The notes beneath the pieces are model-generated. The model was not told the DNA's origin. It did no database searches and saw only the letters and a program-made list of their open reading frames with translations. Of a stretch of 42,829 nucleotides of DNA, positions 8,191 through 17,100 are shown piece after piece. Source of the DNA: Candidatus Scalindua sp. (GTDB taxonomy: Bacteria > Planctomycetota > Brocadiia > Brocadiales > Scalinduaceae). Every line of letters begins with the position of its first letter. The first letter of the stretch is position 1. The stretch lies in assembly GCA_030748215.1 (NCBI GenBank), contig JASMMK010000006.1:1-42829 (forward strand), written 5' to 3'. The translations under genes were made by a program, and so were the position numbers.

Positions 8191-9194
8191 AAGGGTTCCG
8201 TGTTGGCAAATTAAATACTGATCTCCTGGACGAGTTGGTAAGTGGTATAAAGAAAAAGGATCCAAGAGTTATTGTGGGTCCGAGAATCGGTGAGGATGCT
8301 GCAGTAATTGACACTGGTGACAAATATCTTATTGCAACAACGGATCCTATAACCTTTACGTCCCATAAGATTGGATGGTATATGGTTAATGTGAATGCAA
8401 ATGATATTGCCGCTATGGGAGGGACTCCAAAGTGGCTTCTTACATCAATCTTTCTGCCGGAGAATAAAACAGACAGTGCATTAGTGAAGAATATATTTCG
8501 TGATATTGAAAAGGCTGCTGATGAATTAGGCATTGCCATTTGTGGAGGACATACAGAAGTTACTAAAGGTCTAAACAGGCCAATAGTTTCAGGGAATATG
8601 CTTGGCGAGGTTGACAAAAATAAATTAGTGACAAATTCTCGTGCGAGGGTTGGAGATGAGATTATATTGACCAAGGGCATTGCGATAGAAGGAATGGCGC
8701 TTCTTGCGAGGGATAGAGAAAAGGAACTGTCTGGAAAATATGGAAATCTGTTTGTAGAGAGGGTTCAGAACTTTTTACATGATCCGGGTATCAGTGTTGT
8801 CAAGGAAGCACATATTGCAAATCAAGAAGCTGATATTCGTGCGATGCATGATCCGACTGAAGGTGGATTGGCAACCGGATTATTGGAGCTTACAAGAACG
8901 TCAAATACTGGTGTTATAATTTATGAAGACAAAATCCATTGTTTAGAGGAAACAAGGGTTTTGTGTTCTGAGTATAAAATTGATCCGTTGGGTGTTATTG
9001 CATCCGGTGCATTATTAATAGTAGTAGGCACTGATGATAGAGATTTGGTGCTAAGCAAGCTTGTGCAAAGTGATATAGAGTGTGCAGTGATTGGCAAATT
9101 AACGGAGAAAGAGAATGGTTTGAAAATAGTGGCTGATGGGGAGGAGAGGGAGCTGCCTGTTTTTGAAGTAGATGAGATTGCAAAGGTTGTCTAA
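8187..9194 (+). CDS. AIR synthase-related protein, HypE-like
   Basis: 335 residues with the PurM/HypE/ThiL/SelD superfamily fold: GPRIGEDAAVIDTGDKYLIATTDPIT at residues 32-57 (ATP and metal binding), NVNANDIAAMGGTPKWLL, GGHTEVT, and the C-terminal block MHDPTEGGLATGLLE. This is closest in wording to HypE, which dehydrates thiocarbamoyl in making the hydrogenase cyanide ligand. However, the HypE C-terminal Pro-Arg-Ile-Cys end is absent (it ends EIAKVV), and no hydrogenase or other hyp gene is near. It is therefore a HypE-like paralogue of unknown substrate. The ATGA overlap with the deacetylase suggests joint function. Confidence 0.8.
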   Translation: MKGFRVGKLNTDLLDELVSGIKKKDPRVIVGPRIGEDAAVIDTGDKYLIATTDPITFTSHKIGWYMVNVNANDIAAMGGTPKWLLTSIFLPENKTDSALVKNIFRDIEKAADELGIAICGGHTEVTKGLNRPIVSGNMLGEVDKNKLVTNSRARVGDEIILTKGIAIEGMALLARDREKELSGKYGNLFVERVQNFLHDPGISVVKEAHIANQEADIRAMHDPTEGGLATGLLELTRTSNTGVIIYEDKIHCLEETRVLCSEYKIDPLGVIASGALLIVVGTDDRDLVLSKLVQSDIECAVIGKLTEKENGLKIVADGEERELPVFEVDEIAKVV

Positions 9195-9243
9195 ATCAAT
9201 AAAAGACAACCGCATAACACTGTCATGATCGTCATAAATTAGC

Positions 9244-9272
9244 TTGACACCTATAGGTATTGCTTGTAGAAT
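9244..9272 (+). promoter_or_regulatory. Sigma-70-type promoter for hflKC
   Basis: TTGACA at 9244-9249, a 17-base spacer, then TAGAAT at 9267-9272. It lies in the 165-base gap before hflK (start 9360) and gives a leader of about 80 bases. Consensus spacing and near-consensus boxes make this one of the clearest promoters in the window. Confidence 0.65.
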
Positions 9273-9359
9273 CCTCAAAAATTGATCTATGAAACTTCTT
9301 GTTTCTCAGAAGTGCCTTTATAAACGCTACTTAACCATTTTTTTCGTGAGTAAAAAGTT

Positions 9360-10355
9360 ATGAATGGATACGGCGATAAACCGGAATTCAAATTTGAAAA
9401 AATACAATTTGATCCCTTCAAAAAGTTTATAATACCTATAGCTATTGTTATAGGTATCATCATACTCGGGTTTTCTTCAGTATTTACTGTGAAGGCCAAC
9501 CAGGAAGCTGTAATACTAAGATTTGGTAAGTATTCTGATACGGTTGGGCCGGGATTGCATTTTAAGATGCCCTTTGGTATTGACAACGTGTATGCAGCGG
9601 AGGTCAAGCGTATATATAATGAAGAATTTGGTTATAGGACTGTTCGCTCTGGAAGAGAGAGCATGATTGATTATAACTTCAGGGGTGCGGCCGAAGTGTC
9701 TCTCATGCTGACCGGAGATAGGAACTGCGCCGTGGTTCATTGGGTAGTAAGATATAAGATTAAAAACCTGAAAGAGTTTCTATTTAATGTCCGGAATGTG
9801 AAAAGTACTATAAGAGATGTTTCTGAAGCCGTAATGAGAAGAATTGTTGGTGACAGGTCTATCGATGAGGTGCTGACTATTGGAAGAAGAGCAATTGAGG
9901 ATGTTGCGGAGACGGAAATTGAAGCCGTTTTGGATTCTTATGGCTGTGGAATAGATATACAAGTAGTAAACTTGAAGGGTGTAAACCCCCCAGCGCAGGT
10001 TAAGGATGCATTTGATGCAGTTAATAAAGCTGTACAGATGAGGGATCAGATTACGAATGAGGCTGAAGGAAAAAAGAACAAGATCATACCTGCTGCAATG
10101 GGAAAGAAGGAACAGGTAATCAGAGAGGCTGAAGGGTACAAGATAAAGAGAATAAACGAGGCGACGGGAGATACTAAGGCATTTCTTGCTGTCTTGAAAG
10201 AGTATGAAAAGGCGAAGGATATAACCAGGAGAAGGCTTTACCTTGAAATGATGGAGAAGGTAGTACCTAAATGTGAAGATATATATATAATTGATAAAGA
10301 GCAAAAGGGAATTTTGCCAATACTCAAATTGGGAGAGAGTAAGGTGTTGAAATGA
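9360..10355 (+). CDS. hflK: SPFH-domain protein HflK-like
   Basis: Membrane-anchored prohibitin-like protein that, with HflC, forms a cage around the FtsH protease and modulates its activity. It has a single N-terminal membrane segment (residues 24-40, FIIPIAIVIGIIILGFSSVF) followed by the SPFH domain (ANQEAVILRFGKYSDTVGPGLHFKMPFGID). A charged coiled-coil tail follows from about residue 220. At 331 residues it lacks the long glycine-rich N-terminus of E. coli HflK. Its stop overlaps the hflC start by four bases (ATGA at 10352), matching the usual hflKC pair. A clear promoter lies upstream. Confidence 0.88.
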   Translation: MNGYGDKPEFKFEKIQFDPFKKFIIPIAIVIGIIILGFSSVFTVKANQEAVILRFGKYSDTVGPGLHFKMPFGIDNVYAAEVKRIYNEEFGYRTVRSGRESMIDYNFRGAAEVSLMLTGDRNCAVVHWVVRYKIKNLKEFLFNVRNVKSTIRDVSEAVMRRIVGDRSIDEVLTIGRRAIEDVAETEIEAVLDSYGCGIDIQVVNLKGVNPPAQVKDAFDAVNKAVQMRDQITNEAEGKKNKIIPAAMGKKEQVIREAEGYKIKRINEATGDTKAFLAVLKEYEKAKDITRRRLYLEMMEKVVPKCEDIYIIDKEQKGILPILKLGESKVLK

Positions 10356-11305
10356 AACAAAATACTCAGGCATTCATAACAATTGCTATAATTGCTGTAG
10401 TGGCAATTATTATTATAGCCAGTAGCTCTTTTTATGTGGTCGATATAAAGTCTCAATGTGTGATTACTCAATTTGGAAGGCCGGTTAAGGTAGTTCAACA
10501 ACCTGGGTTAAAGATAAAGACACCTTTCATTCAAAAGGCGAAGTTTTTTGAAAAGCGTATCATAGAATGGGATGGAGAGCCAAGCGATATTTTGACAAGA
10601 GATAAGGAAAATATTGGCATTAATACCTGGGCGCGTTGGAGAATTGTTGACTGCTTGAAATTTTATACCTCACTGGGAACAGAAGGCAGGGGGCAGGGTG
10701 TGCTGGATGAGGTGATAGAATCTGCCGTAAAAAATATTGTAAGTGCATATCCTCTAAATGAGGTACTCAGAAATTCTAAACGAAAGCTGGAGTACACGAC
10801 AGTAGAGTTGGAAAAAGCGGAAATGGATAAGAATGTAAAGGTTACTCATGGAAGGTCTAGCCTGGTCGGAGAAATAAATGAGATGGCAAATAAAGAATTG
10901 CGTGAAAGATATGGTATGGAGTTGGTTGATGTCAGGATAAAGCATATTAATTACGTGGCAGCAGTTATTCCTAAAATATTTGACAGGATGCGCTCTGAAA
11001 GAATAAGAATTGCAAACAAATACGAATCTGAGGGTAGAAGAGATGAGGCTGAGATTCTTGGATTTATGAAGAAAGAACTGGAGAAGATAGAGTCTGAAGG
11101 TTATAAAATAGCGACTGAGACAAGAGGTGAAGCAGATGCTGCAGCAGTGAAAATATATGCGGATGCCTATGAGAAAGACCCTGACTTTTATTCTTTTACA
11201 AAGACCCTTGAAACGTATGAAAAAACAATTGACGAAAACACCCGTTTATATTTGAGCACAGATAGTGATTACTACAAATATATAAATAGTTTTATGGAAA
11301 ATTAG
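10352..11305 (+). CDS. hflC: SPFH-domain protein HflC-like
   Basis: Partner of HflK in the FtsH-regulating membrane complex. There is one N-terminal membrane segment (FITIAIIAVVAIIIIASSSFYVV), then SPFH signatures QCVITQFGRPVKVVQQPGLKIKTPF, and KRIIEWDGEPSDILTRDKENI, which is HflC-like. It continues into LREEYGIEL-type text (LRERYGMELVDVRIKHINY), RMRSERIRIANKYESEGRRDEAEI and a coiled coil ending with FYSFTKTLETYEK. 317 residues, normal length. It starts inside the hflK stop codon. A 247-base gap with no obvious feature separates it from the TonB-like gene. Confidence 0.92.
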   Translation: MKQNTQAFITIAIIAVVAIIIIASSSFYVVDIKSQCVITQFGRPVKVVQQPGLKIKTPFIQKAKFFEKRIIEWDGEPSDILTRDKENIGINTWARWRIVDCLKFYTSLGTEGRGQGVLDEVIESAVKNIVSAYPLNEVLRNSKRKLEYTTVELEKAEMDKNVKVTHGRSSLVGEINEMANKELRERYGMELVDVRIKHINYVAAVIPKIFDRMRSERIRIANKYESEGRRDEAEILGFMKKELEKIESEGYKIATETRGEADAAAVKIYADAYEKDPDFYSFTKTLETYEKTIDENTRLYLSTDSDYYKYINSFMEN

Positions 11306-11552
11306 AAGATTTCCGTGTTATTAGCGTCGGTTGGTCTGTAATGGATAATTAGGTGTCCATTAGCAAACACATCATATTGGCGTAGAAATTAGGATTGTAA
11401 TGACGTTGCTTGGCTTACACTCGATGTACAACATGCCTGATTGCATTTCGTTTTAATCTGTTGGATATTGTGCTGCTTACCTATACCACTCGCATATATT
11501 ACTTCTGCCTTAACTGGTATAAACGTTAAACATCTTCAGCTGATAATAATTT

Positions 11553-12857
11553 ATGCATCCTAAACCTCATTTTATTTCTGGAAATAGAAAGATTTTTTTT
11601 TGTTTTCTAGCGATATCCGGAATAATACACCTTGTTTTCATTTATTCAACCTCCAACATGGGCCATTTGCTGAAACCGGTAATTAATTATAGTGATTATG
11701 GAACGAAGGAAAGTGATTATCTTATAGAAATTGATCTTGAATCCGAAGAGCAGAATGAAGAGAATGTTGAAAGCGAAGAGTTAGGAGAAGCTGATGTACG
11801 TGAAGAGGAGGAGCAGCTTTTTGTGGATACCTCTGAAAGTGCTGTAGATGAGGAAACTCAAGCTGAGACCAATAAAATAGGTGAAAAGGGGTCTATTGCA
11901 AGAGACATGTATTCGGGGGAAAAAAATATCAATGATAAACCCCGGCTGGAGAGTGAAAGTGATTTTCCTGGAGAAGCTCCTGATGAATTCGCATCAACGG
12001 TTACGCAAGAATCAGGTATGCCAACTGATATTAGTCCAACTGAGCCGGTAAACGATGAGACTGAGAAAGCTGCTGAGGATTCGGTTGAAGAGGAATCGGC
12101 CGCGGTAGCTGTTTTGACTGAGGTTGGCAATAGTGAGGAATTGCCAGCTAGTGATGATGATGAAAAACTCGATGCGACAATGGAAGATCCTGTCGTTAAG
12201 GATGTAAAGCCGGTAGAGAGTGCTGAGGAGTTTGTTTCTGAAGTACTGGGTTCAGACGTTGTTGTATTGGAGTCAGAATTAGAAGAGAGTGATGATACAG
12301 AAGCAGACGTAGTAGAGGAGGAGATAGAAGAACCAACTGATCCGGCTGAGGAATATACGGAAATGGCATCTATTTCAAAAATAATGATGAAAGAAGTAGT
12401 TGAAGGCAGGAGAGAGAGTATAGCGAACAAGATGCAGAATAAAAATAAGCCTCGTGAACAACAGGAAAATAACGTTCCTCGTGGTAGCGATGCTCCTTTT
12501 TTTGAAGATAATATATCCAACGCTCCTCTAAGTGGCGCAGAATCTTTTAATGTAAAAAAACACGAATATGCACCTTATTACAAACATATAAAAGGTAAAA
12601 TAGGGTTGTACTGGTTATTGCAGTATGGTACAGATGCTTCTATTAATCAAGTAACCAAAGGTTTTAAGCCTATTGTCGTTACTTTCAAGGTATTTCCTTC
12701 CGGGAAAATAGAAAATGTTGAGATTGTCGATACTGCGGGTAATGAGTTATTAGCTTCTAAGATTAGAGTATCAATTAAGAATACAGCTTTAGATAAGTTC
12801 CCGGATTACATTAACGAAGAACATATAGATGTTAAATTTAGTTATTTCTTTTATTGA
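11553..12857 (+). CDS. TonB-like energy transducer with a long acidic linker
   Basis: 434 residues. The N-terminal membrane anchor is at residues 10-26 (IFFCFLAISGIIHLVFI). The region from about 45 to 275 is extremely rich in Glu and Asp, with repeated EE and DD runs, where classical TonB has a Pro-Lys-rich rod. The C-terminal 95 residues, from YYKHIKGKIGLYW, have the TonB C-domain pattern (KPIVVTFKVFPSGKIENVEIVDTAGNELL), the part that contacts the TonB box of outer-membrane receptors. ExbB and ExbD follow 15 bases later, which supports the assignment. The acidic linker may span a differently charged periplasm. No TonB-dependent receptor is in the window. Confidence 0.8.
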   Translation: MHPKPHFISGNRKIFFCFLAISGIIHLVFIYSTSNMGHLLKPVINYSDYGTKESDYLIEIDLESEEQNEENVESEELGEADVREEEEQLFVDTSESAVDEETQAETNKIGEKGSIARDMYSGEKNINDKPRLESESDFPGEAPDEFASTVTQESGMPTDISPTEPVNDETEKAAEDSVEEESAAVAVLTEVGNSEELPASDDDEKLDATMEDPVVKDVKPVESAEEFVSEVLGSDVVVLESELEESDDTEADVVEEEIEEPTDPAEEYTEMASISKIMMKEVVEGRRESIANKMQNKNKPREQQENNVPRGSDAPFFEDNISNAPLSGAESFNVKKHEYAPYYKHIKGKIGLYWLLQYGTDASINQVTKGFKPIVVTFKVFPSGKIENVEIVDTAGNELLASKIRVSIKNTALDKFPDYINEEHIDVKFSYFFY

Positions 12858-12872
12858 TAGGGAGGTTTTGTA

Positions 12873-13508
12873 TTGGAATGGTTGATGGGTGGTGGCCCCA
12901 TAATGGTACCCATATTTATTTGCTCGGTTATCGCACTAGCCGTTATTTTGGAGCGTATGGTCAGCCTTCGCAGAAGTCGTATTATGAGGTCTGAATTAAT
13001 CGAAGTAATTGAAGCGGTCAGGGGTCCGGAAGATCTACAGGTAATATTCAACAGATGCAATGTAATACAGGGTCCTTTTTCTAATATAATTAAACGTACA
13101 ATATCTAACACTCATTTGTCGAGGGAAGAAAAAGTGTTAGATATTCAGGCTACAGGAAGACAGGAGGCCAGGGCTCTGGAGAGAATGTTGGTAGTCCTGG
13201 AAATTATTACTGCAATTACTCCGCTTCTCGGATTACTTGGAACTGTGCTGGGAATGAGCCAGGTATTTGATGTGATATCAGAAGTTGGATTGGGTCAGAC
13301 AAAGGCATTTTCCGGTGGTATTGCACAGGCACTCAGGACTACCATAATTGGACTGGGAGTGGCAATACCTTCATTGATTGCATATACTAGTTTTGATAGG
13401 AAGGTTGATAACCTTATACTTGAAATGGAAAAGTACTCAATGTCTCTTTTGAATAAAATATATCCTTCAGAGAGCGTTGTGGAAGCCATTGATACTGGTG
13501 GGAAATAA
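12873..13508 (+). CDS. exbB: MotA/TolQ/ExbB proton channel protein
   Basis: 211 residues. Membrane segments lie at about 8-24 (MVPIFICSVIALAVILE), 110-130 and 150-175. The hallmark stretch EIITAITPLLGLLGTVLGMSQVF with downstream GGIAQALRTTIIGLGVAIPSLIAY is the proton-channel core of the family. It powers the TonB-like protein using the proton motive force, with ExbD. The TTG start at 12873 is chosen because GGAGG sits 7 bases upstream; the next ATG (12885) lacks a ribosome site. exbD follows two bases after its stop. Confidence 0.92.
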   Translation: MEWLMGGGPIMVPIFICSVIALAVILERMVSLRRSRIMRSELIEVIEAVRGPEDLQVIFNRCNVIQGPFSNIIKRTISNTHLSREEKVLDIQATGRQEARALERMLVVLEIITAITPLLGLLGTVLGMSQVFDVISEVGLGQTKAFSGGIAQALRTTIIGLGVAIPSLIAYTSFDRKVDNLILEMEKYSMSLLNKIYPSESVVEAIDTGGK

Positions 13509-13510
13509 CT

Positions 13511-13912
13511 ATGCAATTTCGTATTAAAAGATATATAAAACCGGTAATAAACATTGCTTCATTAGTAGATGTTCTCTTTCTGCTTTTAATATTTTTCATG
13601 GTGACCTCCGCATTTGTAGAACAGCCAAATATTAAATTAGAGTTACCTGCGACCAGACATTCCGAGGTAAGTAAGGTAGAGAGAACGGTGTTAACTATCT
13701 CTCGTGATGGGCAGTTATTTCTGAAAGAAAAACTAGTTGACAAACAGAACCTTGAAAAAGAACTCAGAAGATTAATGTTGGACACCGGAGATGAAGTTCT
13801 GGTCTTGAAGGCTGATAAGATGGTGCCTTACGGGGATGTAGTTGATATCATGGATTATGCAAAAGGTGCAGGTTTTAAAAAGGTTGTTGCTCCAACTATC
13901 ATGGAAGAGTAG
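13511..13912 (+). CDS. exbD: ExbD/TolR family biopolymer transport protein
   Basis: 133 residues with a single N-terminal membrane helix (residues 14-35, INIASLVDVLFLLLIFFMVTSAF) that carries the essential protonatable Asp in SLVDVLFLLLIFF. The periplasmic domain holds LKADKMVPYGDVVDIMDYAKGAG, the typical ExbD ending. It forms the ion-driven motor with ExbB and the TonB-like protein just upstream; all three genes are in one operon. Confidence 0.93.
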   Translation: MQFRIKRYIKPVINIASLVDVLFLLLIFFMVTSAFVEQPNIKLELPATRHSEVSKVERTVLTISRDGQLFLKEKLVDKQNLEKELRRLMLDTGDEVLVLKADKMVPYGDVVDIMDYAKGAGFKKVVAPTIMEE

Positions 13913-13977
13913 TAACGAGGTGGTGGATCAACATTACATGTAGTCTCTTGTTCAAAAATATGAAAGGAGTGTAGGGC

Positions 13978-14766
13978 TTGCTGGGTAATAATTTTAAAGA
14001 TTTAGTAAAAATAATGGAAACTCTCAGGAGCAAAGACGGATGTCCCTGGGATAATGAGCAGACGCATGATTCTCTTAAATCCTGCTTAATTGAAGAGGTT
14101 TATGAGATTGTTGATGCGGTAGATTCAAAAGACTGTGAAGGTTTAAAAGAAGAACTCGCAGATCTGTTTTTTTTAATTATATTCTATTGTAAAATTGCAG
14201 ACGATAATAATAATTTCGATATCAATAATGTCTTGGAGTCTTGTTTAGAAAAAATGACCAGGCGGCACCCTCATGTCTTTGGTGATAAGTCAGCTAAAAA
14301 TGCAAGTGAGGCTTTAAACCAATGGAATGAAATTAAGAAAAAAGAAAAAGAGGCAAAGCGAAATGATAAAAACAGTAATAAATCAATAGTAGATAATGTT
14401 CCAATCCATATGCCTGCGTTACAAAAGGCACAAAAAGTTCAAAAAAAGGTTGCTCGTGTTGGCTTTGATTGGGAGGTTGTAGAGGATGTAATAGCAAAGG
14501 TTCATGAGGAGCTGGAGGAGGTCAAGGAGGCAATCAATAATAAGGATAAAGAGCCGATAGCCGAAGAGATAGGTGATTTATTGTTTGCAGTGGTAAACCT
14601 TTCAAGATTTCTCAAGCTAGACTCAGAGGATTTATTACGGAAAAGTATTACTAAATTTACTGATAGATTTAAACAAGTGGAGATGCGAGTTGCCGCTTTA
14701 GGGAAGAAAATAGAAGACTGTTCACTGGGTGAGTTGGATGGTATTTGGAATGAAATCAAGAATTGA
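13978..14766 (+). CDS. mazG: Nucleoside triphosphate pyrophosphohydrolase MazG
   Basis: 262 residues with two all-alpha MazG domains, as in E. coli. The first holds CPWDNEQTHDSLKSCLIEEVYEIVDAVDS, with metal-binding EExxE at residues 39-43 and the downstream EELADLFFLI. The second holds RVGFDWEVVEDVIAKVHEELEEVKEAI and EEIGDLLFAVVNLSRFL. It hydrolyses NTPs and dNTPs to monophosphates, as house-cleaning or alarmone control. The TTG start at 13978 is favoured by AAGGAG at 13964-13969, eight bases upstream. The linker between domains is unusually lysine-rich (KKKEKEAKRNDKNSNK). It follows exbD by 65 bases. Confidence 0.93.
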   Translation: MLGNNFKDLVKIMETLRSKDGCPWDNEQTHDSLKSCLIEEVYEIVDAVDSKDCEGLKEELADLFFLIIFYCKIADDNNNFDINNVLESCLEKMTRRHPHVFGDKSAKNASEALNQWNEIKKKEKEAKRNDKNSNKSIVDNVPIHMPALQKAQKVQKKVARVGFDWEVVEDVIAKVHEELEEVKEAINNKDKEPIAEEIGDLLFAVVNLSRFLKLDSEDLLRKSITKFTDRFKQVEMRVAALGKKIEDCSLGELDGIWNEIKN

Positions 14767-14971
14767 GCTTTGGCAATGTAAGAATTCATGCCGCTACGCA
14801 TTTTATAGCTGAGCCAGGCAAAATTTATTTGTTTTTGATAGATAAACATTCAGATGCTTGAAAAAGAGTTTTTATGTAAGGGTCATGAAACATATCAATT
14901 CCTTCATATTTCTTAATCTTGTATTCGATAAGTGAGGAACAGGATTTGACAATTTTATTCGCATAATTTTG

Positions 14972-15001
14972 TTGACTTTATGGGGGAGACTGCAATATAA
15001 T
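14972..15001 (+). promoter_or_regulatory. Sigma-70-type promoter far upstream of amt1
   Basis: TTGACT at 14972-14977 and a perfect TATAAT at 14996-15001, spaced 18 bases. It faces amt1 but lies about 650 bases before its start, so either the amt1 transcript has a very long leader or a separate small RNA begins here. Confidence 0.5.
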
Positions 15002-15516
15002 CCGAAACATTGCAGGGAGTAGCTATTACGTCTCTAATTAGGGTGTATCTGAGCCATCATGCTGTGAATAATATTTGCCAGAATGTTGCTAGTCTAAATA
15101 TTGATCAGCCTTAGAGATATTCATATTGCTACTAGTTAGATTTACTCCGTGAATCAGTGATTAAATAGATATTATCACAGATACTTGGTTCCGTTAAGTT
15201 GTTATAGCATTGAGCGTTAGGAGCATTTGTGTGATTTCATAGATTTTTGTGAATACGTTACTGTACCCGATTAGCTTGTCCATTTTTGATTAGATATTAT
15301 TTGGTCTTTTAAGGTTTGTTAGAGACTTTATTTCACACACGATCGTAACCAAATATGCAAAATATGAAACTAGCTACATACCTAAAGAGATTTTCCTTCC
15401 ACACAATATTGACTTTAATTCTTGCTACGTTAAGAAGAAATTATATACATTCAACGTGTTTTGACCTATTTAATGGTTCTTTAATGCGTTGGTCTTTCAA
15501 TGGTTGTCACGCTTCT

Positions 15517-15571
15517 ACTCCGCTCGGTGTGGCGTTGTCACCTGTCTTATTGACAGGTGTGAGGGCGGAGT
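15517..15571 (+). promoter_or_regulatory. Structured hairpin in the long amt1 leader (gap 14767-15649)
   Basis: Two nested stems: outer ACTCCGC (15517-15523) with GCGGAGT (15565-15571), and inner CACCTGTC (15539-15546) with GACAGGTG (15552-15559) around a five-base loop. The element is visibly GC-richer than its surroundings and ends about 80 bases before amt1, with no T-tract. It may be a leader regulatory structure or part of a small RNA. The rest of the 883-base gap shows a promoter at 14972 and no convincing ORF. Confidence 0.45.
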
Positions 15572-15649
15572 CATAAAATATAAATTGTTTGTCTTTTATT
15601 TTATTACATCTAAAGTAACAAGTATTGGGAAATAGAAAGGGGGAAGTAT

Positions 15650-17035
15650 ATGCGTTTTAAACAGAACAATGTGATATGGTTTCTGTTGATTTTGGTTGCT
15701 GCTGTTTTCCTGATGTGCGGTGTTTCGAGTGCGGCAGATCCAACAGGGGATAAGACTTTTGCTTTGGACATCAGGGGAATAAGTATGTCCAACAACTTTA
15801 CATGGATTCTTATTTGTTGTTTCGTGATATGGTTCATGCAGGTAGGTTTTGTCTTGTTGGGAGGCTTGTTGCCTGCCAAGAATGCGCTGAACTACATGAC
15901 TCACTGCTTTATCGCCACGACTCTTGGTGTTATCATTTATTGGTTCGTTGGTTTTGGACTAATGTTTGGCGGATTTGAATTCCTGGGACAGCATATTGGT
16001 CACGGTAATCAATTCATGGGTCTGAGTGGTTTTATGTTGCTGGGTGATTCATACGACGTAAGAGTGATTTTGCTGTTTATATTCCAGGCAGTTGTAGCTA
16101 CATTTATAGGTAGTATCATTGCAGGTGCAGTTGCTGAGAGAATGAAACTCTGCTCCTATATACTCATGTTTTTCTTCGTTTATATCTTCATATATCCTAT
16201 TTATGGACATTGGGTATGGGGAGAAGGATGGTTGTGGGAGTTGCCATACGGTGTAGGTATGAGAGACTTTGCAGGCTCTGGAGTTGTTCATGCAATTGGT
16301 GGAACTATCGGCTTTGTCGGTGCCGCCTTCCTGGGCCCACGTGCTGGCAGGTATAATGAGGATGGATCATCAAACTCAATACCGGGTCACAATGTAGGGT
16401 ATATGATTGTTGGTACAATCCTCCTTGCGTTTGGTTGGTTGTTTTATGATGCCGGTAGCACATTGGCTGCAGGAGATTTGAGAATGTCTGTTGTTGCAGC
16501 AAATACCGCGCTTGCCGGGTCAATTGGTGCTGTTACGGTACTCTTCCTCACATACCTGTTGTCAGGTCACACTGACGTTGGTGAAGCATGTAATGGTGCG
16601 CTTGCAGGGTTTGTTGCTATTTCAGCAGGGTGTGCTTATGTTGCACCATGGGCTGCGGTAGTGATAGGGTGCCTGGGTGCCATAATCTACTTGATTTCAT
16701 TCTGGATTATCGGTAATAAGTTTAGAGTTGATGATCCACTTGGTGCGTGTTCCGTTCATGGTGCTAATGGTTTCTGGGGATTAATTGCCTTAGGTATCTT
16801 TGCGGACGGTTCGTATGGTGGAGTTGCTGGTGTAATTACCGGCAATTACGGGCAGTTAGTTGCACAGGTTATCGGAGCTGGAACTGCTCTTGCTTGGGCT
16901 GGAATAATGGCCGTTATATTGTTCAAGTTGATTGGCGGCAAAAACAGCAAATCAAAGATGAGGGTGTCTGAAGACGTTGAAAAAGACGGATTAGACCTTC
17001 ATATTCATGGTACAGCATGTTACCCTGAACAATAG
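15650..17035 (+). CDS. Ammonium transporter family protein Amt1, altered gate residues
   Basis: 461 residues with a signal peptide (cleavage near VSSA, residue 28) and 11 membrane helices of the Amt/Mep/Rh family. The twin pore histidines are kept (H214 in SGVVHAIGG, H370 in CSVHGANG), as are Asp206, Trp190 and Ser270. Several residues at the periplasmic ammonium-recruitment site differ from its three paralogues here: the position of E. coli Phe107 is Val149; WGGGW is WGEGW (Glu192); and WFGFNAGS is WLFYDAGS (263-270), giving Tyr266 for Phe215 and Asp267 for Asn216. The C-terminus keeps the PII-responsive tail pattern (MRVSEDVEKDGLDLHIHG). The ribosome site GAAAGGGGG lies upstream. No PII gene follows directly; a strong terminator does. 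Confidence 0.93.
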   Translation: MRFKQNNVIWFLLILVAAVFLMCGVSSAADPTGDKTFALDIRGISMSNNFTWILICCFVIWFMQVGFVLLGGLLPAKNALNYMTHCFIATTLGVIIYWFVGFGLMFGGFEFLGQHIGHGNQFMGLSGFMLLGDSYDVRVILLFIFQAVVATFIGSIIAGAVAERMKLCSYILMFFFVYIFIYPIYGHWVWGEGWLWELPYGVGMRDFAGSGVVHAIGGTIGFVGAAFLGPRAGRYNEDGSSNSIPGHNVGYMIVGTILLAFGWLFYDAGSTLAAGDLRMSVVAANTALAGSIGAVTVLFLTYLLSGHTDVGEACNGALAGFVAISAGCAYVAPWAAVVIGCLGAIIYLISFWIIGNKFRVDDPLGACSVHGANGFWGLIALGIFADGSYGGVAGVITGNYGQLVAQVIGAGTALAWAGIMAVILFKLIGGKNSKSKMRVSEDVEKDGLDLHIHGTACYPEQ

Positions 17036-17053
17036 ATGATGTATAGAAGTATG

Positions 17054-17100
17054 AATAGCCACCCGCTAGAAAAGGGCGGGTGGCTATTATTACCATTTTT
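17054..17100 (+). terminator. Rho-independent terminator of amt1
   Basis: A perfect 13-base stem, AATAGCCACCCGC (17054-17066) with GCGGGTGGCTATT (17076-17088), loop of nine bases, followed by a T-rich stretch ending in TTTTTT. It starts 19 bases after the amt1 stop, so amt1 is transcribed separately from glnK1-amtB2. Confidence 0.9.

Noticed and set aside
15355-15576. 73-codon ORF in the amt1 leader
   Set aside because: Its second half is simply the translation of the GC-rich hairpin; no ribosome site or recognisable motif.
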